Assembly: GCF_001640805.2 (NCBI RefSeq) | Contig: NC_066845.1 | Location: 17,734,307-17,798,306, forward strand | DNA length: 64,000 nt | Reading direction: 5' to 3' | Origin: Lates calcarifer | Taxonomy: Eukaryota; Chordata; Actinopteri; Centropomidae | Shown: piece by piece, positions 35,339 to 49,139 of the stretch | Layout of the letters: each line of letters opens with the position of its first letter | Numbering within the stretch: position 1 is the first letter of the stretch | Translations under genes and position numbers: made by a program | The notes under the pieces: generated by a model | Told to the model about the DNA's origin: nothing | Seen by the model: only the letters and a program-made list of their open reading frames with translations | Database searches by the model: none

Positions 35339-38300
35339 CAAATTATTCCTTGACCTAAAGAACAGATGGGATCTATTTTAGATGTCTTTGTACAGCATGC
35401 AAATTATTGATTATTCCCCCAATTATTTTCTAAATGTTTTGTTTGCCTGTATGACAGATAATGATGCATTTTCATACACAAACATAATTCCCTCAGGGTA
35501 ATGTATTGCTTTATTTGTCCAACCAACAGTTCAAAACTCAAATGTATTAAATTAAAAAAAATAAATAAATAAAAAAAGAGAGAAGCATAAACATTATCAG
35601 CTGAAACCATTAGTCCATTGACAAAATAGTTGCAAATGAATGTTCTGTTAATTGACTAATTGTTTCAGTTCTAATGAAGAGACAAGAGATTTTTTCTTTT
35701 CTTTTCTTTTCTTTCTTTTTTTTTTTTGGCTGATTTAAAGCTTCAACAACATACTGCTGAGTTAAAACAAAACAAACAACAAACAACAAACAGATAAAGA
35801 AGAACTCCAAATCACCTAGAAACAAGCATAGGTATCCTGCCTCTAGTCCCATGATGCACCTGTGCTGACATTAGGCTCTGCATCTGTTGTCAAGTTGAAT
35901 ATATGGAAGGTTACCAGTTGTGTGTCTTCTGTGTATTCACTGACTATCACAGCTGAACCACGAGGCTGAACTGTAGCTGAACTTCATTTGCATAAATTGG
36001 GCAAGGAAATGCCACTACTGAGGAAACCAATTGGATAAGAACTTATCTTAGTTTGCATACAAACACACAACTGGACAAGCATTAACTGTCCCCCTAGAAG
36101 CTATGAGTGAACGGGAGTCAGCAATTCACACCTGAAAGCTCAGGGCAGCAGACTGCAGAACTGTGGGAAAAATGGTAATAAAAAGTGTTCAAACATATTT
36201 TAGCATTAGTTTGAATTCTGTGTTACATACCTGGAGCAGGTAAGCTTGTCCAGACAATATAGATAACATTTGTTGGCAGGGTTCATTGGTGGCAACTTAT
36301 TACATCATTTGTGGTTTGGCTGCAGGAGATATTTTCTGCTTATTGGCTGTGATAAAGCTTTTAAAACAGGGACGAACAGTCAAAGAAAAGGCAAAAAAAA
36401 ATCTTTAAAGCACATTTTAATGCAGTCTGCCTATATAAAATTGAGGAAAGTGAAAAATATATACAGTTGGAATGAGAGAAATACATTTCCATTTTGAGTT
36501 TTTTTTTTTTATGAAAATGTAATTGTGTGCTCACCTGGACTCCTCACAGGGAAGTGGCTTTTATTCAAAAGGTCGTCTCTGCAGTGGCACGACCCTCCAC
36601 CCACACCTCTCTCCAAGGGGCCTCGCCTCAGGCTTTATCTGGGCTGCCAGCCCCACTCTCAGCACACTTAATGTACAAACAAGCATGAGCGCATACACAC
36701 TCACTCAGAGCTGTAATTACTGTCAGGGCAGGCTGTGCAGAGAAAACGGGCTGCAGCCAAGTTGCTCTAAAGTCCCTCCAGCTGGCTTGATGTCCATGTA
36801 GATTCACTTTATTTCGACTATTCTGACAACAACAGGAGCCTGACTGATCATCAGAGAGTCACAGGGACTGGGTGGTAATTGCAGAGCAACCTGTTATGAC
36901 GTTAATGCCCCCACTTATTTGTGCCATTTTGTATTCTATTATTAACAGCCATTGTTTTGCGACAGCCATATTATTATCACATCTCCAACCTCTGCAGTAA
37001 TCAGACTTCCATTTATTTCCACTGTATACTGAACAACTGTGCACAATGATTGATGTGAGTGGACTGAAATTGCTGCTAAAAGCCACTGGATGAAGTCTGG
37101 AAAGAGTCCCATAATGCAGAAATTCAGCTTTCTTTCCTTGCCACTGTCATTATGTGGCAGTTCATGGGGGAATGTTGGGGAAAATAATATTATAAAGAGT
37201 GTGGTCCAGACCTGCTCTATATGAAAAGTTGAAAATAAGATTGATTTGATTTGGTCTGCTGACATGGAAGTAAATGAGGTTATCCTGTGTGTGTGTGTGC
37301 TTGTTTGTATCATGCTAGGATGATATTTCATCACACAATGGCAGATTTAATACATCCTGTATGATCTGATCTGCTGTGTTTCTTTCACTTCAAATAATTC
37401 CTATACATTGAAGTTGTCATCAAGGTCTTTTCATTTGAGTTACTGAGTTGAATGTGAGTGATTTCCTGGTCCATCTCTGAGTCACTCTCATCTGCAGCAC
37501 ACTGACAGTGTATCCTGCTTTCCAACCGCTGCCATGACTACTTTTATCTTCAAGTTTCAGGTGGTGGTCTCTAAGCCTCTACTGGGCACATAAACTCTTA
37601 TCTCTGCCAGTCTGCCTGTGTGAATGACTGTTTAATTCGGTATGCAACTTAATCAACCAGTCGCCAAAAACCTGAATTGTCTATGAGAAGTCAGTCACGA
37701 GTTAGTGTGCATAAAAGGTATGTCTGTTGCTTCACAAGCTGCACTCAGCTTTACCAGTACCACCAAGTAGGAATGTTTTTGCTTATTGTCTAAAATGGGG
37801 TGCCATGAGGACAGGCCCAGGACCAGATTTCTTTGATAACTTTTCACCACATCAAAAAAAAGGGTGAGATTTTAAACTCTCAGTATATTTTTCATGTCTT
37901 TGAAATATAAGAATTAAGTAAATAAGCAGTTGCAAAGATCCTGGCCCACAGTTGTCGATTGTCATAGTAACACAACACACAAGGTGTGCAGCATTTATAA
38001 ATAGTGACTGTCAGAGAAAGTGATAGAATGAGTCAGCTGAGCACAAGCCAAACAAAGGACATCAAATCAGACTGAACAAATCAGACTGAACACCGAAGGC
38101 GATTTGACTCTCTAGCTTTTTGTGGAGAGGTGAAGTTAGCTGTCCCACACCAGGATGCCACATCAACATGTTCAAAATCATTTCCTTGTTTACTCACTCT
38201 CATTTCTCTTTGAATTAGACACCCTGAAGTGAGTGGTAAACATCATTGCCGTTTTGCAGCATCACTGACAGCTGACTTAATGACTGCTTAGTTTACCTTC

Positions 38301-41300
38301 TATAAAACGTGGCACATTGAATTGTGGGTTTGTTAGCAGAGAACAGCACACAGGCCACTGACATGCTCACACTCAGATTTGTTGAGGGGTGGGCTTGTTT
38401 GTAGAAGGGTGTCATCTTTACAGCTTGAGTTGTGACTCCTCAAGTTCTGTGTTATTTTTTGGGGTGTAAAATAAATAAATACATGTGTTTGATTTATATA
38501 TGTTTTGATTTATTACTTCATGAGAGCTTTTCTGTTGAGGTGAGCAACTTTATAAATCAGGCTTGAGGGCTTTTCTATTTTGTGTGAGACAATCAATTAG
38601 TGTGTGAACACGCAAATGGAAAAAGACTGTATTTTCATATGTAAACATCCAGAAATGTTTTAACGCTTCCACTGAACTGACATCGACAGGACTCTTATGC
38701 ATGAGTTGGCTGAAGTAATTTTCTGGTCATGTTTTGCCCTTTTTGTCACTGTAAAAAAAAAAAAAAAAAATCAGGACACAACCACTCCATTAGTTAAGGT
38801 TGCAGAGAGAGCTCAGTGTTACTTTACAGCACTGGTTGAAGACAGCCTTATCTCTGACCTGACCTGAGACATTATCGATCAATTTTACTATGAAAAAACT
38901 TGAGTTGCAGCTTCATCTTCCTCTGCACTGTACAGTGGGTTATACCAGCACTAAGCTGAACAACCTTCCCTTGACAGCTACGTGGAGCTGCAGGGTAGTA
39001 GACTAAACCAATCAAAGCAATAACAAGAAAGAAAGGAAGGATGCAAGAGGGAGGGAGGAAAAGAGATAGACACAAACAGCTTTTGCTGATGAGGGTGGCC
39101 AGTGGGCCGCTGGCTGTTTGTTCCACATCAGAATGTCAAGCAGGGCAGCAGCAGCCTGCGCTGAGTCACAGAGGTGAAAATAATGTCAGGCATTGGAGAA
39201 GACGAGTCACCAGACTCCCAGGACCCAAAAGTCATCCACAACTCAAAAGCAAATCAGACACAGCTGAATGCTACCCACACTGTATAGTCACAGGCTTATA
39301 TTTCCTCCTCCAGGACACATGTGCATACTTAGTTGAAATATACCTCGCCTTTTCCTTCCTTGATACGTGCAGTTCTTTCTTTGTGGTGAGTATAGAATTT
39401 AGAGCAGCAAACAACAGGCTGTGATAAGACCCTAATTGTCTTCACACCACAAACCATAAGGAACCAGCTGCCAAATGTCATTTCAATGAGAAGAAACACA
39501 TTGAAGTGTGATGCTCACCTTGACTCTCTGGTCAGCAGTGTGGGAAAGTTGTAAAACTGAAACTTCAGCTGAGCAGACAGCAGCCGCAAATGATCTGTCT
39601 GTGTCTACAGCAGGTCCTATTGCTGCACCACCACTGGTAGTGCATCTGGCTCAAAGCAGCCATCCAACAGCATGCAGCGTTGTGGTCGTGGGTGGTGTGA
39701 ATATTGTCACTCGTCAGTGAGTCCAGAGACCTGAAGATTTTTTATTTATTTATTTATTTTTATTTTTTTTGCAACTTCTTCTTTGTCATGACAGCCAAGA
39801 GTCTCTCCACAATCAGTGGAGAGTGCCTCATCAATCAGCCTCAACTTGTATCGATTGCGCTTTTATACTGTAGCTCACAACAACAGTGAGTGGAGAGACA
39901 GGTGCGAGAGTGGGTTTGTTGACTACGCTGTTGTGATCTGAGTGCAGTGTCAAGGTCCTGCTGCTGGCTCCCGCAGGGTCAGATCAATAACAGACTAAAT
40001 CAGTATCTGTCCCCTGACACTGGACCACAAGAGAAGATCTGGCCTCTGGGAAATAACAATTACCATTCTTTCTATAGACAAAAAAAACCCCAACAAAAAA
40101 GTTATGAGGAAAGAAACAGAATTTGCCAAAATGTCATCAAAGGACAATAAAGAGAACCATAACCAAAATAATATAAAATAGGGAGAATGAAATAAAGTCA
40201 GACATAATTCAGGAAATGAAATCACAGGGAGAAACAGTCATTTCTACGGTTGATCAGACATAACTCTGCATTTACTTTACCCCCAAAATGTATTACTGCT
40301 TAGCTTCCTTAATCCTCATACAGAGGGTTTGAAAGGATGAGCGTGATTATTCCACAGACAGGAAATTAATTGTGAGGGTCTTACACTCTCTGCTCGTCAC
40401 ATACAGTACATGGCATCTAAAATGTGAGGGTTTGGCCCAAATCTTCCTGTGGAAAAGCTTTTGGTTTTTCATTTGCTTTTCCAGCCCTAAGCTTAGCATT
40501 TGACAAAGTGCCACCTCAGCAAAGGACATGATTAATTCTAATATTACTCTAAGAAAAATTTCCCTGCGATGTGATTAAGTTACTTCAAAGGGTAGGTTGC
40601 CATTAGTGAGTGTGGACCCTTTCAAAAGCAAAATGTAGACAACTGTGCATGTTTTACCTTTTAATGTATCTTTGTTGCTTGTATGTACTTATGCAACCTA
40701 AGAACATTAAACTGTGAAGTCATGCTCAGGTTCTGATGATATGAATTGCCAAAAATCTGCTTAATGTTTTTGTGACAACAAAAGAAGTGCACCAGTGCTA
40801 AGGTCACATTCTGATGATGTGATGGAGAATTGTATGGGACTCCATAACCTACTTCACATTCAGGAGTGTTTTGATCGTTGTCAGCAGAACTGTCAGTACT
40901 GAGGATTTCGTGCCAAAGCAGAGTCCTCACTGATTTCATTTACACTGAATATTCTGCCTGGACAGAATGAAAAGAAGGTGAATGATTTAGGGCAAAGACA
41001 GTACATTACAAAGTACAGTGTGTGGACCCACATTTTACTGTGGTACGGATGTGATATTGTAGTTTTTCCAACTGCCCAGTGAAAAACCCCAAAAAGAACT
41101 TATTATAAGCATGTAAAATAAATTCTTTATTAAGATGTTACTTGAATTGTGTACACCAGAAATAATATTCAACCATGATACATCACGATACAGAAGTATC
41201 TATAACTATGTATGTATAACAAGATGAAACAGACTTGAGGTCTGCCTACAAAGTCCTGCACATCGCAGTACGTGTGACTGAAGTCTACAAGAGCTTGTTC

Positions 41301-41534
41301 CACATGTCCAGAGAGTGGACATTTGGATTCAGTTTTTGAGTGACTGCTGCAGGATGGACAGAAATAACACAGAGCTAGAGACTAACATCATGGAATAAAA
41401 TGAAGTGCAGTGAGTAGTAAGAATCTTAAATCTCTGCTGTATGCAGTTTGTTTCCAGTAATCACAGACCCTTTTCTTCGATAATACATTTGAAAATACTA
41501 TACATCTAATTTAGTGGTGATAAAAGTACTGCAG
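35339..41534. other. intergenic, no gene; candidate conserved block 36840-37180
   Basis: Contains simple sequence (polypyrimidine run about 35693-35728, A run about 38753-38770) and otherwise unique-looking DNA. Frames at 36942-37334, 39041-39424 and 38872-39126 show no domain. The block 36840-37180 is repeat-free with the look of conserved non-coding sequence. Confidence 0.4.
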
Positions 41535-41720
41535 CTTTTTGGCCATCCCAGCAGCAGGGCTCTAGGGATGGTCTGTCTGTGCCCATCACTTTGGTCCAGA
41601 CTGAAATATGTCAACAACTATTGGATGAATTGCCATGAAATTTGGTGCAGTTATCCATGATGCTAAGAGGATGAATCTTATCTCACAATACAAACTCATA
41701 GAGATGCTACGATGGCTGCA
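41535..41720 (+). repeat. old teleost dispersed repeat, short copy
   Basis: GGTCCAGACTGAAATATGTC, AACAACTATTGGATGAATTG and CCATGAAATTTGGTGCAGTT followed by CTAAGAGGATGAATC are in the canonical order of the family also seen at 6600-6990 (inverted). Confidence 0.7.
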
Positions 41721-43437
41721 AACCCCCTGTCAATAAAGAAGCTCTAGCTGTCATTTGCCACCATAACTCTCCTGTTAGTCTTGGAACAGATTTGCTCATA
41801 TTCACAAATTATTATAGATCGAGCAGTTTCGGCTAATTTCAAGGGATATGGCAGAAAAAAGTGGAAAGTACACAAACCAAGTTGTTGTGGAATATTTTAA
41901 TTCATATAAATCATTCTTACTGCCTCCATGCAAAAAGACTTCTGTTCTATTTATAATCATAAAGGAAAGTAATGAAGCATAGTGCCAGAGGTTGTGGTTT
42001 TGTGTGAAAACCCAAACAAAAGTCTTTCCCATACTAATCCACCAAACATAGTCTTTTATATATGCCTGTTACCAACACTGCTCATCTACAAGTACAATTA
42101 TAAGCCGGACTGACTTGTCTCCCCACAAATCCAAAGACCCATTAAAGACCTTTTTTAAAACCATGAACGTGTTTCAATATTTACATCACAGCAGTATAAT
42201 AGCAAACATTTGCTAATGATGGAGAATACATATTCAGCAACCAGTGTCATAAACAGCTGGCACTGCATTTATAGCCTCTTCCTCTAAAATCCCTTTCAAG
42301 TGCCTCCCTGAATATTCATTAGTAAACCTTTTCACTTGAAGTTGTTCTAGAAATCCCAATCTTACTGAGCACAGTTGCACTCATCTGGTTAAATAACTGC
42401 ATCAAAGTGTAATCAACTGCACCTTTGAATGTTAATGTTAAAGATGGGAGACACTGCAAAAGAGCTTTGATATGCATGATGGCTCATTCTTATGCTCTGG
42501 ACACAGGGCCTTGTTTATTAAGAGCTGAGGATCTAAACTCAGCTTGTTGTCATTATATAAAGGTTTTGCCATAATTTATCTTTCAGTGAGGTGCCATGAA
42601 GTCACAATGTTGTGATATGCAAAGTCAACCAGTCCTGTCAAGTCTATTTCTATCCTACTATTGTCTATTTCATTCCTATTTTACTAGTGAAGGTGTAGAC
42701 CAGTCAGCCAACCACAGAGCCTGTCAAACTGTCAGTAGTTATGAAAGCAATTCAGAGCAATCAAATGTCAAGCTACCAGTTGGATAGCAGAGAGGGAGAA
42801 GAAAACAAAAAGGGAAAGAAAAGGTAATTACAGTGCTGAGGGATACAATATAAAAAGTTTTATACATTATGTCAAGAGCAAAACTTTTCTGCAGCGATAT
42901 ATGCGCAATAACATCACATTAACAACACAAGCCTGCACATCTGACAACATTCTTGAAGCAGCCTACAAACTAACTAGTTACCCAGACAGTTGTTTTAATC
43001 AGGTACTCTATACTACACTATAAAATATTTACCGACCCACTGGTATTTAAATATAGGTACAGTGGAAAAAGACAAGACTATTCTGTAACACGTATGTACC
43101 CAGTATTTACAAAAATACAAACACAATATATTTCTCCTTTCTTCTAAAACACCCAGTTGTTACTCCTTTGTTACACATAGTACCTACGGGTATTTGATTG
43201 GTACCTTATTCATACAACAAAATAAGACTGTAATTTTCAGGTTATGTGATGAATTGTTACCCTGATAATAACATGTAAATATCCATCTGCATTACCAAAA
43301 CTTCCTTAACTGTTGTGTTTCTATCATTCTTGTTCCATCCTATTGCTCTGGCAAGACATGTTGCCAAACTTGGAGCAGCAAGGCTGACACAAATCAATGA
43401 TGTATTTATGATTTCAAAGCATTATGTAAGCTACTAT
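41721..43437. other. intergenic, no gene seen
   Basis: AT-rich, no recognised coding sequence or repeat. Confidence 0.4.
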
Positions 43438-43821
43438 CTTCAGAGGTAAAAGACGTGTTCAGATCCTTTACTTTGGTAAAAGTATAAGTACAACATTGTA
43501 AAAATACTGCACTACAATTAAAGTACAAGTTAAAAAGTTCTGCATTCATGTACCCACTATGTGGAATAACTGTTAATAACTTTCTCAATGTACATTGTCA
43601 TATATTCTATAATATTACTACATACACATTAATATGTAAGCAGCATTTGGATGTTGTAGCTGGTTAATATAAATTATTCAAATATTTTAACCCATTAAAA
43701 TGCATTTGATGAGATGAGTGGTGGAGTAGAAGTATGAAGTAGCATAAAACGGTACTCAAGCAAAGTACCTCAAAACTGTAAGTACAGTACTTGACTAAAT
43801 GAATTTACATTGCACCACTGC
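43438..43821 (-). mobile_element. AAGTAC-rich element, near-complete copy
   Basis: Starts CAGAGGTAAAAGACGTGTTC then AGATCCTTTACTTTGG, has a middle with TGTAAGCAGCATTTGGATGT and TTGTAGCTGG, and ends GCAAAGTACCTCAAAACTGT then CAGTACTTGACTAAATG and GCACCACTG. This is a ubiquitous teleost dispersed element with AAGTA-type subterminal repeats and no coding capacity, probably a non-autonomous DNA transposon. Confidence 0.7.
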
Positions 43822-46269
43822 CTGTCTTTAATTTTGAATGTTACAGTTGGTTAACATTAATGCAACATTATGCAGCTATTTTACCTTAAAATAACAGCTT
43901 CAAAATCATTGTGATGGCACACTGTGGGTGCTTCTGGGTGCTGTCTGAAAATCAGGGAATGTATATTTTAGCAACAAAGCATTAAGCTCCCAGTAACAAT
44001 GGTAATTTGCTACTTCCACTCTTCTGCTTATCTGAGTATGTGGCTTTGCACTTGATGTAATTCAATACTCTCCTTAGTGTGAACATCTGAGAGATAAATA
44101 TGTAATGCAAGAATACACATTGTGATAATATACATGCGTGTTAATTAATTAATGATTGGACATGGATAAATAAGCCTTTTTTCTCAGAGCAGCTCACACA
44201 TTTGCATCACCAGCTGAGATGAATAAAAGGCAGCTTGCTGAGATATCCATGTCTCACTTCATTCAGCTGCCTTCTATGTGGAGCCTTCAGCGGGAAGTGA
44301 GTCATTCCCTCCTGCTCCTGTGTCGGTGGTGAAGAGATGAGCCGCCTGACCCCAGTGCATGATTAATTAGTGATCATTATCCCATCTCCGCCCTCCTCGC
44401 TGGATGCTGTGCTTTTGTCCTCGCCTTTATTAGCATAGCTAGGTGCATTATTCCAACTGCCTTTTGACATGAGTCTGGAACATGGGAATGTGTGTGTTGC
44501 AGAGGTCTGGCAGAGGCTGTCCGATATTCTGATGGAATGCTCTGGTGTTATGCTAACATTTCTTTTTTTCCACCAGATGAAGATGAAGAAGGGAAGCAGG
44601 GAAGGAAGGAAATGTTCAATGGGTGACAGCAAGGGTGTCATTAGTCCTCTTTCAGAGGGACAAGAGCACCAGGGTTATTGTGCCCTAGTTAAAAAGTGGC
44701 TTATTCATGGAAAAACACAACTAGGCAAAGTTTTAAATTAAAATTAATTCATCAAAAAATACACACTATGCAAATTTATGTGGACCACTAGTGTATCTGG
44801 GACTGGCTTGAACATTTAGAGAAAATACTGCCTTCATTAGACACCTAGGTGCAAATGCAGAATGTTTTCAGCAGCAGATTTCTGATGATTCAGTGAAGCT
44901 ACCAGATGCATGTGTAATCAGTTATGAAGAACCTGGGCCTGTCCTTTGTATGCCAGTTATAACTACGATCCAGGCTTGTGTCAATTTAGCTGGTTCAAAT
45001 TATGTTGTTATTATCAGGTTATTATTTCAGCCAATTTGCATATTTGAATACAGGACTAACATTAGATGACATTGCTTGGATAACTCTTATTTTGAAAATA
45101 AGGGAATATGAGGCTGAAACCACAATAAGCATTTAGATTGATTGGCTGACATGGTACCATTGTTATTAGCTGAACAGGAGTTAATTTGAAACTATTAAGA
45201 GCATAATCTAAAAACATCTGAAAATGAAACCCTGCCAAAGCCTGTCATGAAATGGGCAATTAAAGAGACTTTGATACATGGCATCAAATATAATGTGCAA
45301 GACTAATTATGATAGTATCTGAGGCATAGTGTGTGATGGATCTGTGTAACGGCCTGGATTTTAAAATATATTGTGTTTACAAAACTGAAATGTTTCAATT
45401 GTATGATGCATTTCCAGAAGATTTCTAGTCTCTCAAATAGCTATGGATTATCCAGTGTAAGTGAATCAAATAAAATTAAAATTATGTTGGTGCCTTTTCA
45501 GTTAATTGTTTTTTCTGTGTACTGTGAGATCATTGATGGAGTAACATCAAATCAACTGATCCAGCCTGCACTTTGGTAGGTTTGATTTAGAAGTTCTCAT
45601 GTTTTCCTCTCAGATCCAGGGTGACTGAGCAGAAAACCATAAGTGACTTTACAACTGATAACAAGTGGCAGTAGTTTAAAAGTTTAGCAATTCAGTGAGT
45701 GACATCTTGCAGACTGTCCAGCTCCACATGCTTTAGGACAGGTCGTTGACTGGGTAACAGTCAACAACCTTTGGAACAGTGGTTGAATGTTTGACAGTGT
45801 GACATCACATCCATTCAGTGTGCAGATGGCTTCTGATATACTTTTCATGCTAAATGCTATATACTTGCTACCAACTGTGGCAGTAAACTTTAAACTAAAA
45901 TACTTTAAAATAAACTTCAAGTAATGGAAATTATACATTAATTCAGTGCAACATCCTGATCATTTTAGCTGATTTCTGTTGTGGAGATACATTGTTTAGC
46001 TCTTAATGAAATCAGTAGCTTGTCACCATTGCTGTTGCTATTTTTAGGTTATGCTATTTTTCACAGATGTATGTAGGTAGCTTGCTATCTTTGTGGGAAG
46101 ATGACATCCCTGCTCTTAATCCCGCCTATAATCAGGGCTGGACTGAGATAATAATTCAGGCCAGGAATCTAACGTCAGCCCTTGCATTCACCACAGACCA
46201 CATACAGTAAACTGTAATACGTTTTTATAGTCAAAGGACAAAGGCTATGCTAAATATTTATCTTATAAT
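43822..46269. other. intergenic, no gene; candidate block 44170-44480
   Basis: No recognised gene. The part 44170-44480 is locally GC-richer with TGATTAATTAGTGATCATTA, a cluster of homeodomain-type ATTA cores, and could be regulatory. Confidence 0.35.
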
Positions 46270-46395
46270 CCATCTCTCAAGTCAAAGCAAATTTATTTAT
46301 ATATCAAATCATAACAGTTAGTTATGTTAAGTTATCTCAGGGTATTTTTCATAAAGAGCTGGTCTAGACAGTACTCTTCACAGTAATATTTTGCT
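46270..46395 (-). mobile_element. LINE 3'-tail fragment, relative of the 30.8-kb element
   Basis: AAATTTATTTATATATCAAA, GTTATCTCAGGGTATTTTTC and GAGCTGGTCTAGACAGTACT align in order with TTTTATTTATATAGCGCCGA, TCATCTCAAGGCACTTTTGA and GCAGGTCTAGACCATACTCT at 30800-30870. Heavily diverged, no coding part. Confidence 0.65.
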
Positions 46396-48598
46396 TGCTG
46401 GGAGAGTAGTTTTTAATGTGTCCTGCTTCTATGGCTCACTCAACTACAATATCTTCACATGTTTCCAGGTTCTCTTCAGCTGCTATCACCAAGTGCTGTG
46501 CTGTTAGTATATCTATGTTCAAGTACATTGTGTATTTAGTGATAAGCGAGTTTGGTAAGTTTGGCAATCATTTGACTCACTTGGGATCAGAATCACCAGC
46601 CAAACATCTGTTTTACTAACCAAGCTAAAACAAAAGTGGTGCACCACTCAGAGTTGTTATAACTGTGAGGGCACATGTGATTAAAATATGCAGAAAATCA
46701 TTATATGACATTGCATTGTCATATGCATTACTGTAACTGCAGTGTCACAATTCATTCTTGAATGACACTCTCATATGCACCACTTCCTCAACAATTTCTC
46801 ACTCACTCATGGAAGAGATGAGCTGTGCCTGTGTTTTTGGAGTGCTCTCAGTCCAAGGACGGATACTCAATAACAGAAGCAGTAAGTCCTAAGAGCTGAC
46901 CCTTCTCTTAACACCTTCTCTGACAGGCACACACCTTCTGATTACCTTTCATCTGGTGTGCTGCGGCCATCAGACACTCCAATTACATCTGCTAATGTAG
47001 CAGCCTCTTCTCCAACCTGGCTTTCCATCTAGTTAGGTGTGAGGCAGCAGAAGTGAGAGAAAAGCTGGATAAAAAAGCTGGAGTAAGGACTCAGGAGAGA
47101 AGTACTTATTGCTTTATAACTCCTGTATACTAAAAAAAAGCAGTAAATATTTAAACAATTCTTTGTGGCTTTATTCATGCAAAGCCACAGCTCAGCTCCT
47201 TGAAGCCAACAGTTTCATTAACAGCTAAATCAACACTGAAATCACACTGGGCAGAAATCTGCTGCTGCACCAGGTTGAAATTATTAAACATGTTGTATTT
47301 GTGTCCACACCCTGATCAGTGATGTCACAGCTGGTGTTTATGAGCCGGAAACACTTGCGGAGGCATTACTGATTTTCATTTATAAAAATAGATTTAATGG
47401 AGAGGTAACCACATAACCTACCAAGCACTGAATTTGTACAATAAAGTTGCTTATCTGATTTCATTTTGATTACAATTAACATGAGACATTTTTTGTAAAC
47501 AGTGTGTTACAGTCCCCTTTATGAATTGAAACATGCAGCTCAGCAGAGGGTTGTGCACAAATTGAGTATGGCAGTGGATTCTTTTTCCCTAACTATACTT
47601 GAATCTTATTTTTTATAAGAAGTATGATCCTATTTTACAAGCACCATAATGATAATGGAACTAACTGAAAAATATATTTCAAATATTGGCTAGATAGTCT
47701 CTGGACACTGTAGATCTCATGTGTATATGTCCAAAACATAATTTATGGCCTCATTTCTAAGGATAAAAGGATGAATGTTTTATTTGCCTTTTAACGATCA
47801 CCACATGGAGTTTTACTACATGTCTGTCTCTTGAATGAACACAGGGTGTGTAGCCATCCTTGAGGCTTTTTCTCAAAACTTCAATAAAACCCTGTGGGCC
47901 ATAAAGTCTACAATGATTACGCAAAGCGTGGGTGATTTGTAAAGACATTTTAACATGATGTCAACACATGAATTGCTCCATTTGCTGCTCCAGCTTTACA
48001 GCATCCTGGTTAAGGGTGAGTGAGGCTGCCATGGATTAGTCAGTAGCTTTTGTGGTAAAACAGTTATAGCACTCATACAAGTAATGAAGCACAAGTATCA
48101 TCAAAGTGTTCCCCTCAGGGCCAGCTCATGCAGAGATCACTCTGGGAGGTTAATGTGGGCAAGACCTCTCCTCTCCATCCAGCAGAGACAGGCAACATGC
48201 AACCAAAGAGCCCCAGACTCAGGCTGCTCTCAACACTGTGGCTGCAAAACCTCCAGATGTGGGTGGGAAACAGCACCTAAGGATGATTTACCAGAGTAAT
48301 CCAGTACAGTAGTTGTGGCAGATGGTTATTTTTCACATTCTCACTCTTGGGTCTCTTAGGTCTCAGTCTCTATTTTACCATCACTGACCTCCAAAACACA
48401 TAATTGTTAAAGCCAAGTTTAAATGAAGCTTAGCTCCTAATAGCTGCCATTTTTTGAAGGTGGGAAATTTTCATGTGACTAACGATTTGTCAAGCTACAG
48501 CTGCAACCACACTCAGAGTCAGTGCTACTATATAAGTAACAGAACATGAATAAATAAATAAATACATGTTGAGTTTCTTTATTAACGGTATCTATCAG
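46396..48598. other. intergenic, no gene seen
   Basis: No coding resemblance or repeat recognised; includes a short palindromic region around CTTTGTGGCTTTATTCATGC and GCAAAGCCACAG at 47161-47191. Confidence 0.4.
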
Positions 48599-48599
48599 T

Positions 48600-49139
48600 T
48601 AAAGGAATAGTTTGCCAAGAGTTGAGAGAGGACTGACACCACTCTCATGTCTGTATGATAAATATATATATACAGTCTGTGGTTAAATATGACTGCTGGT
48701 TAACTGGACCAGCTGCTGGCTGTAGCTAAGCACAAAACTGGAAAAAAACTGAAAAGTGTGAAATAGGTAGCTTGGCTTTGTCTAAAGGTTAAAAAAAAAC
48801 AAAACACAACTGAACAGTACCTCTAAAACAAAATAATGTCAGTGAAGTCGTGAGCTAGGCCAAGAAATAGTCTCGCCTGTAACTCCCTGTAAAAACACAA
48901 ACTGACATCCTTGCACTTTGATTTTGGTTAAGTCATAACAATAATAAGTGAGCACCAGATTTTGTGACCCAGACAATGCCAGCCTCTTTCCCCCTCTTTG
49001 AGTTTTTTTATGCTGAGCAATGCTAACTAGCTAATGGCTGTAGCTTCATATTTAACATACAGACATGAAAGTGGTATCAATTTCCTCATCTAACTCTTAT
49101 AAAGACAGGGAGTAAGAGTATTTCCCAAAATATCAAACT
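48600..49139. mobile_element. inverted-repeat element, copy B
   Basis: The left end (48600-48658) AAAGGAATAGTTTGCC then GAGTTGAGAGAGGACTGACA and CCACTCTCATGTCTGTATG is inverted at the right end (49057-49139) as CATACAGACATGAAAGTGGT, ATCAATTTCCTCATCTAACT and TTTCCCAAAATATCAAACTA. The inner part carries GCTGGCTGTAGC and, inverted, GCTAATGGCTGTAGCTTCAT. No ORF. Non-autonomous DNA transposon with long terminal inverted repeats, same family as 35051-35338. Confidence 0.75.
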
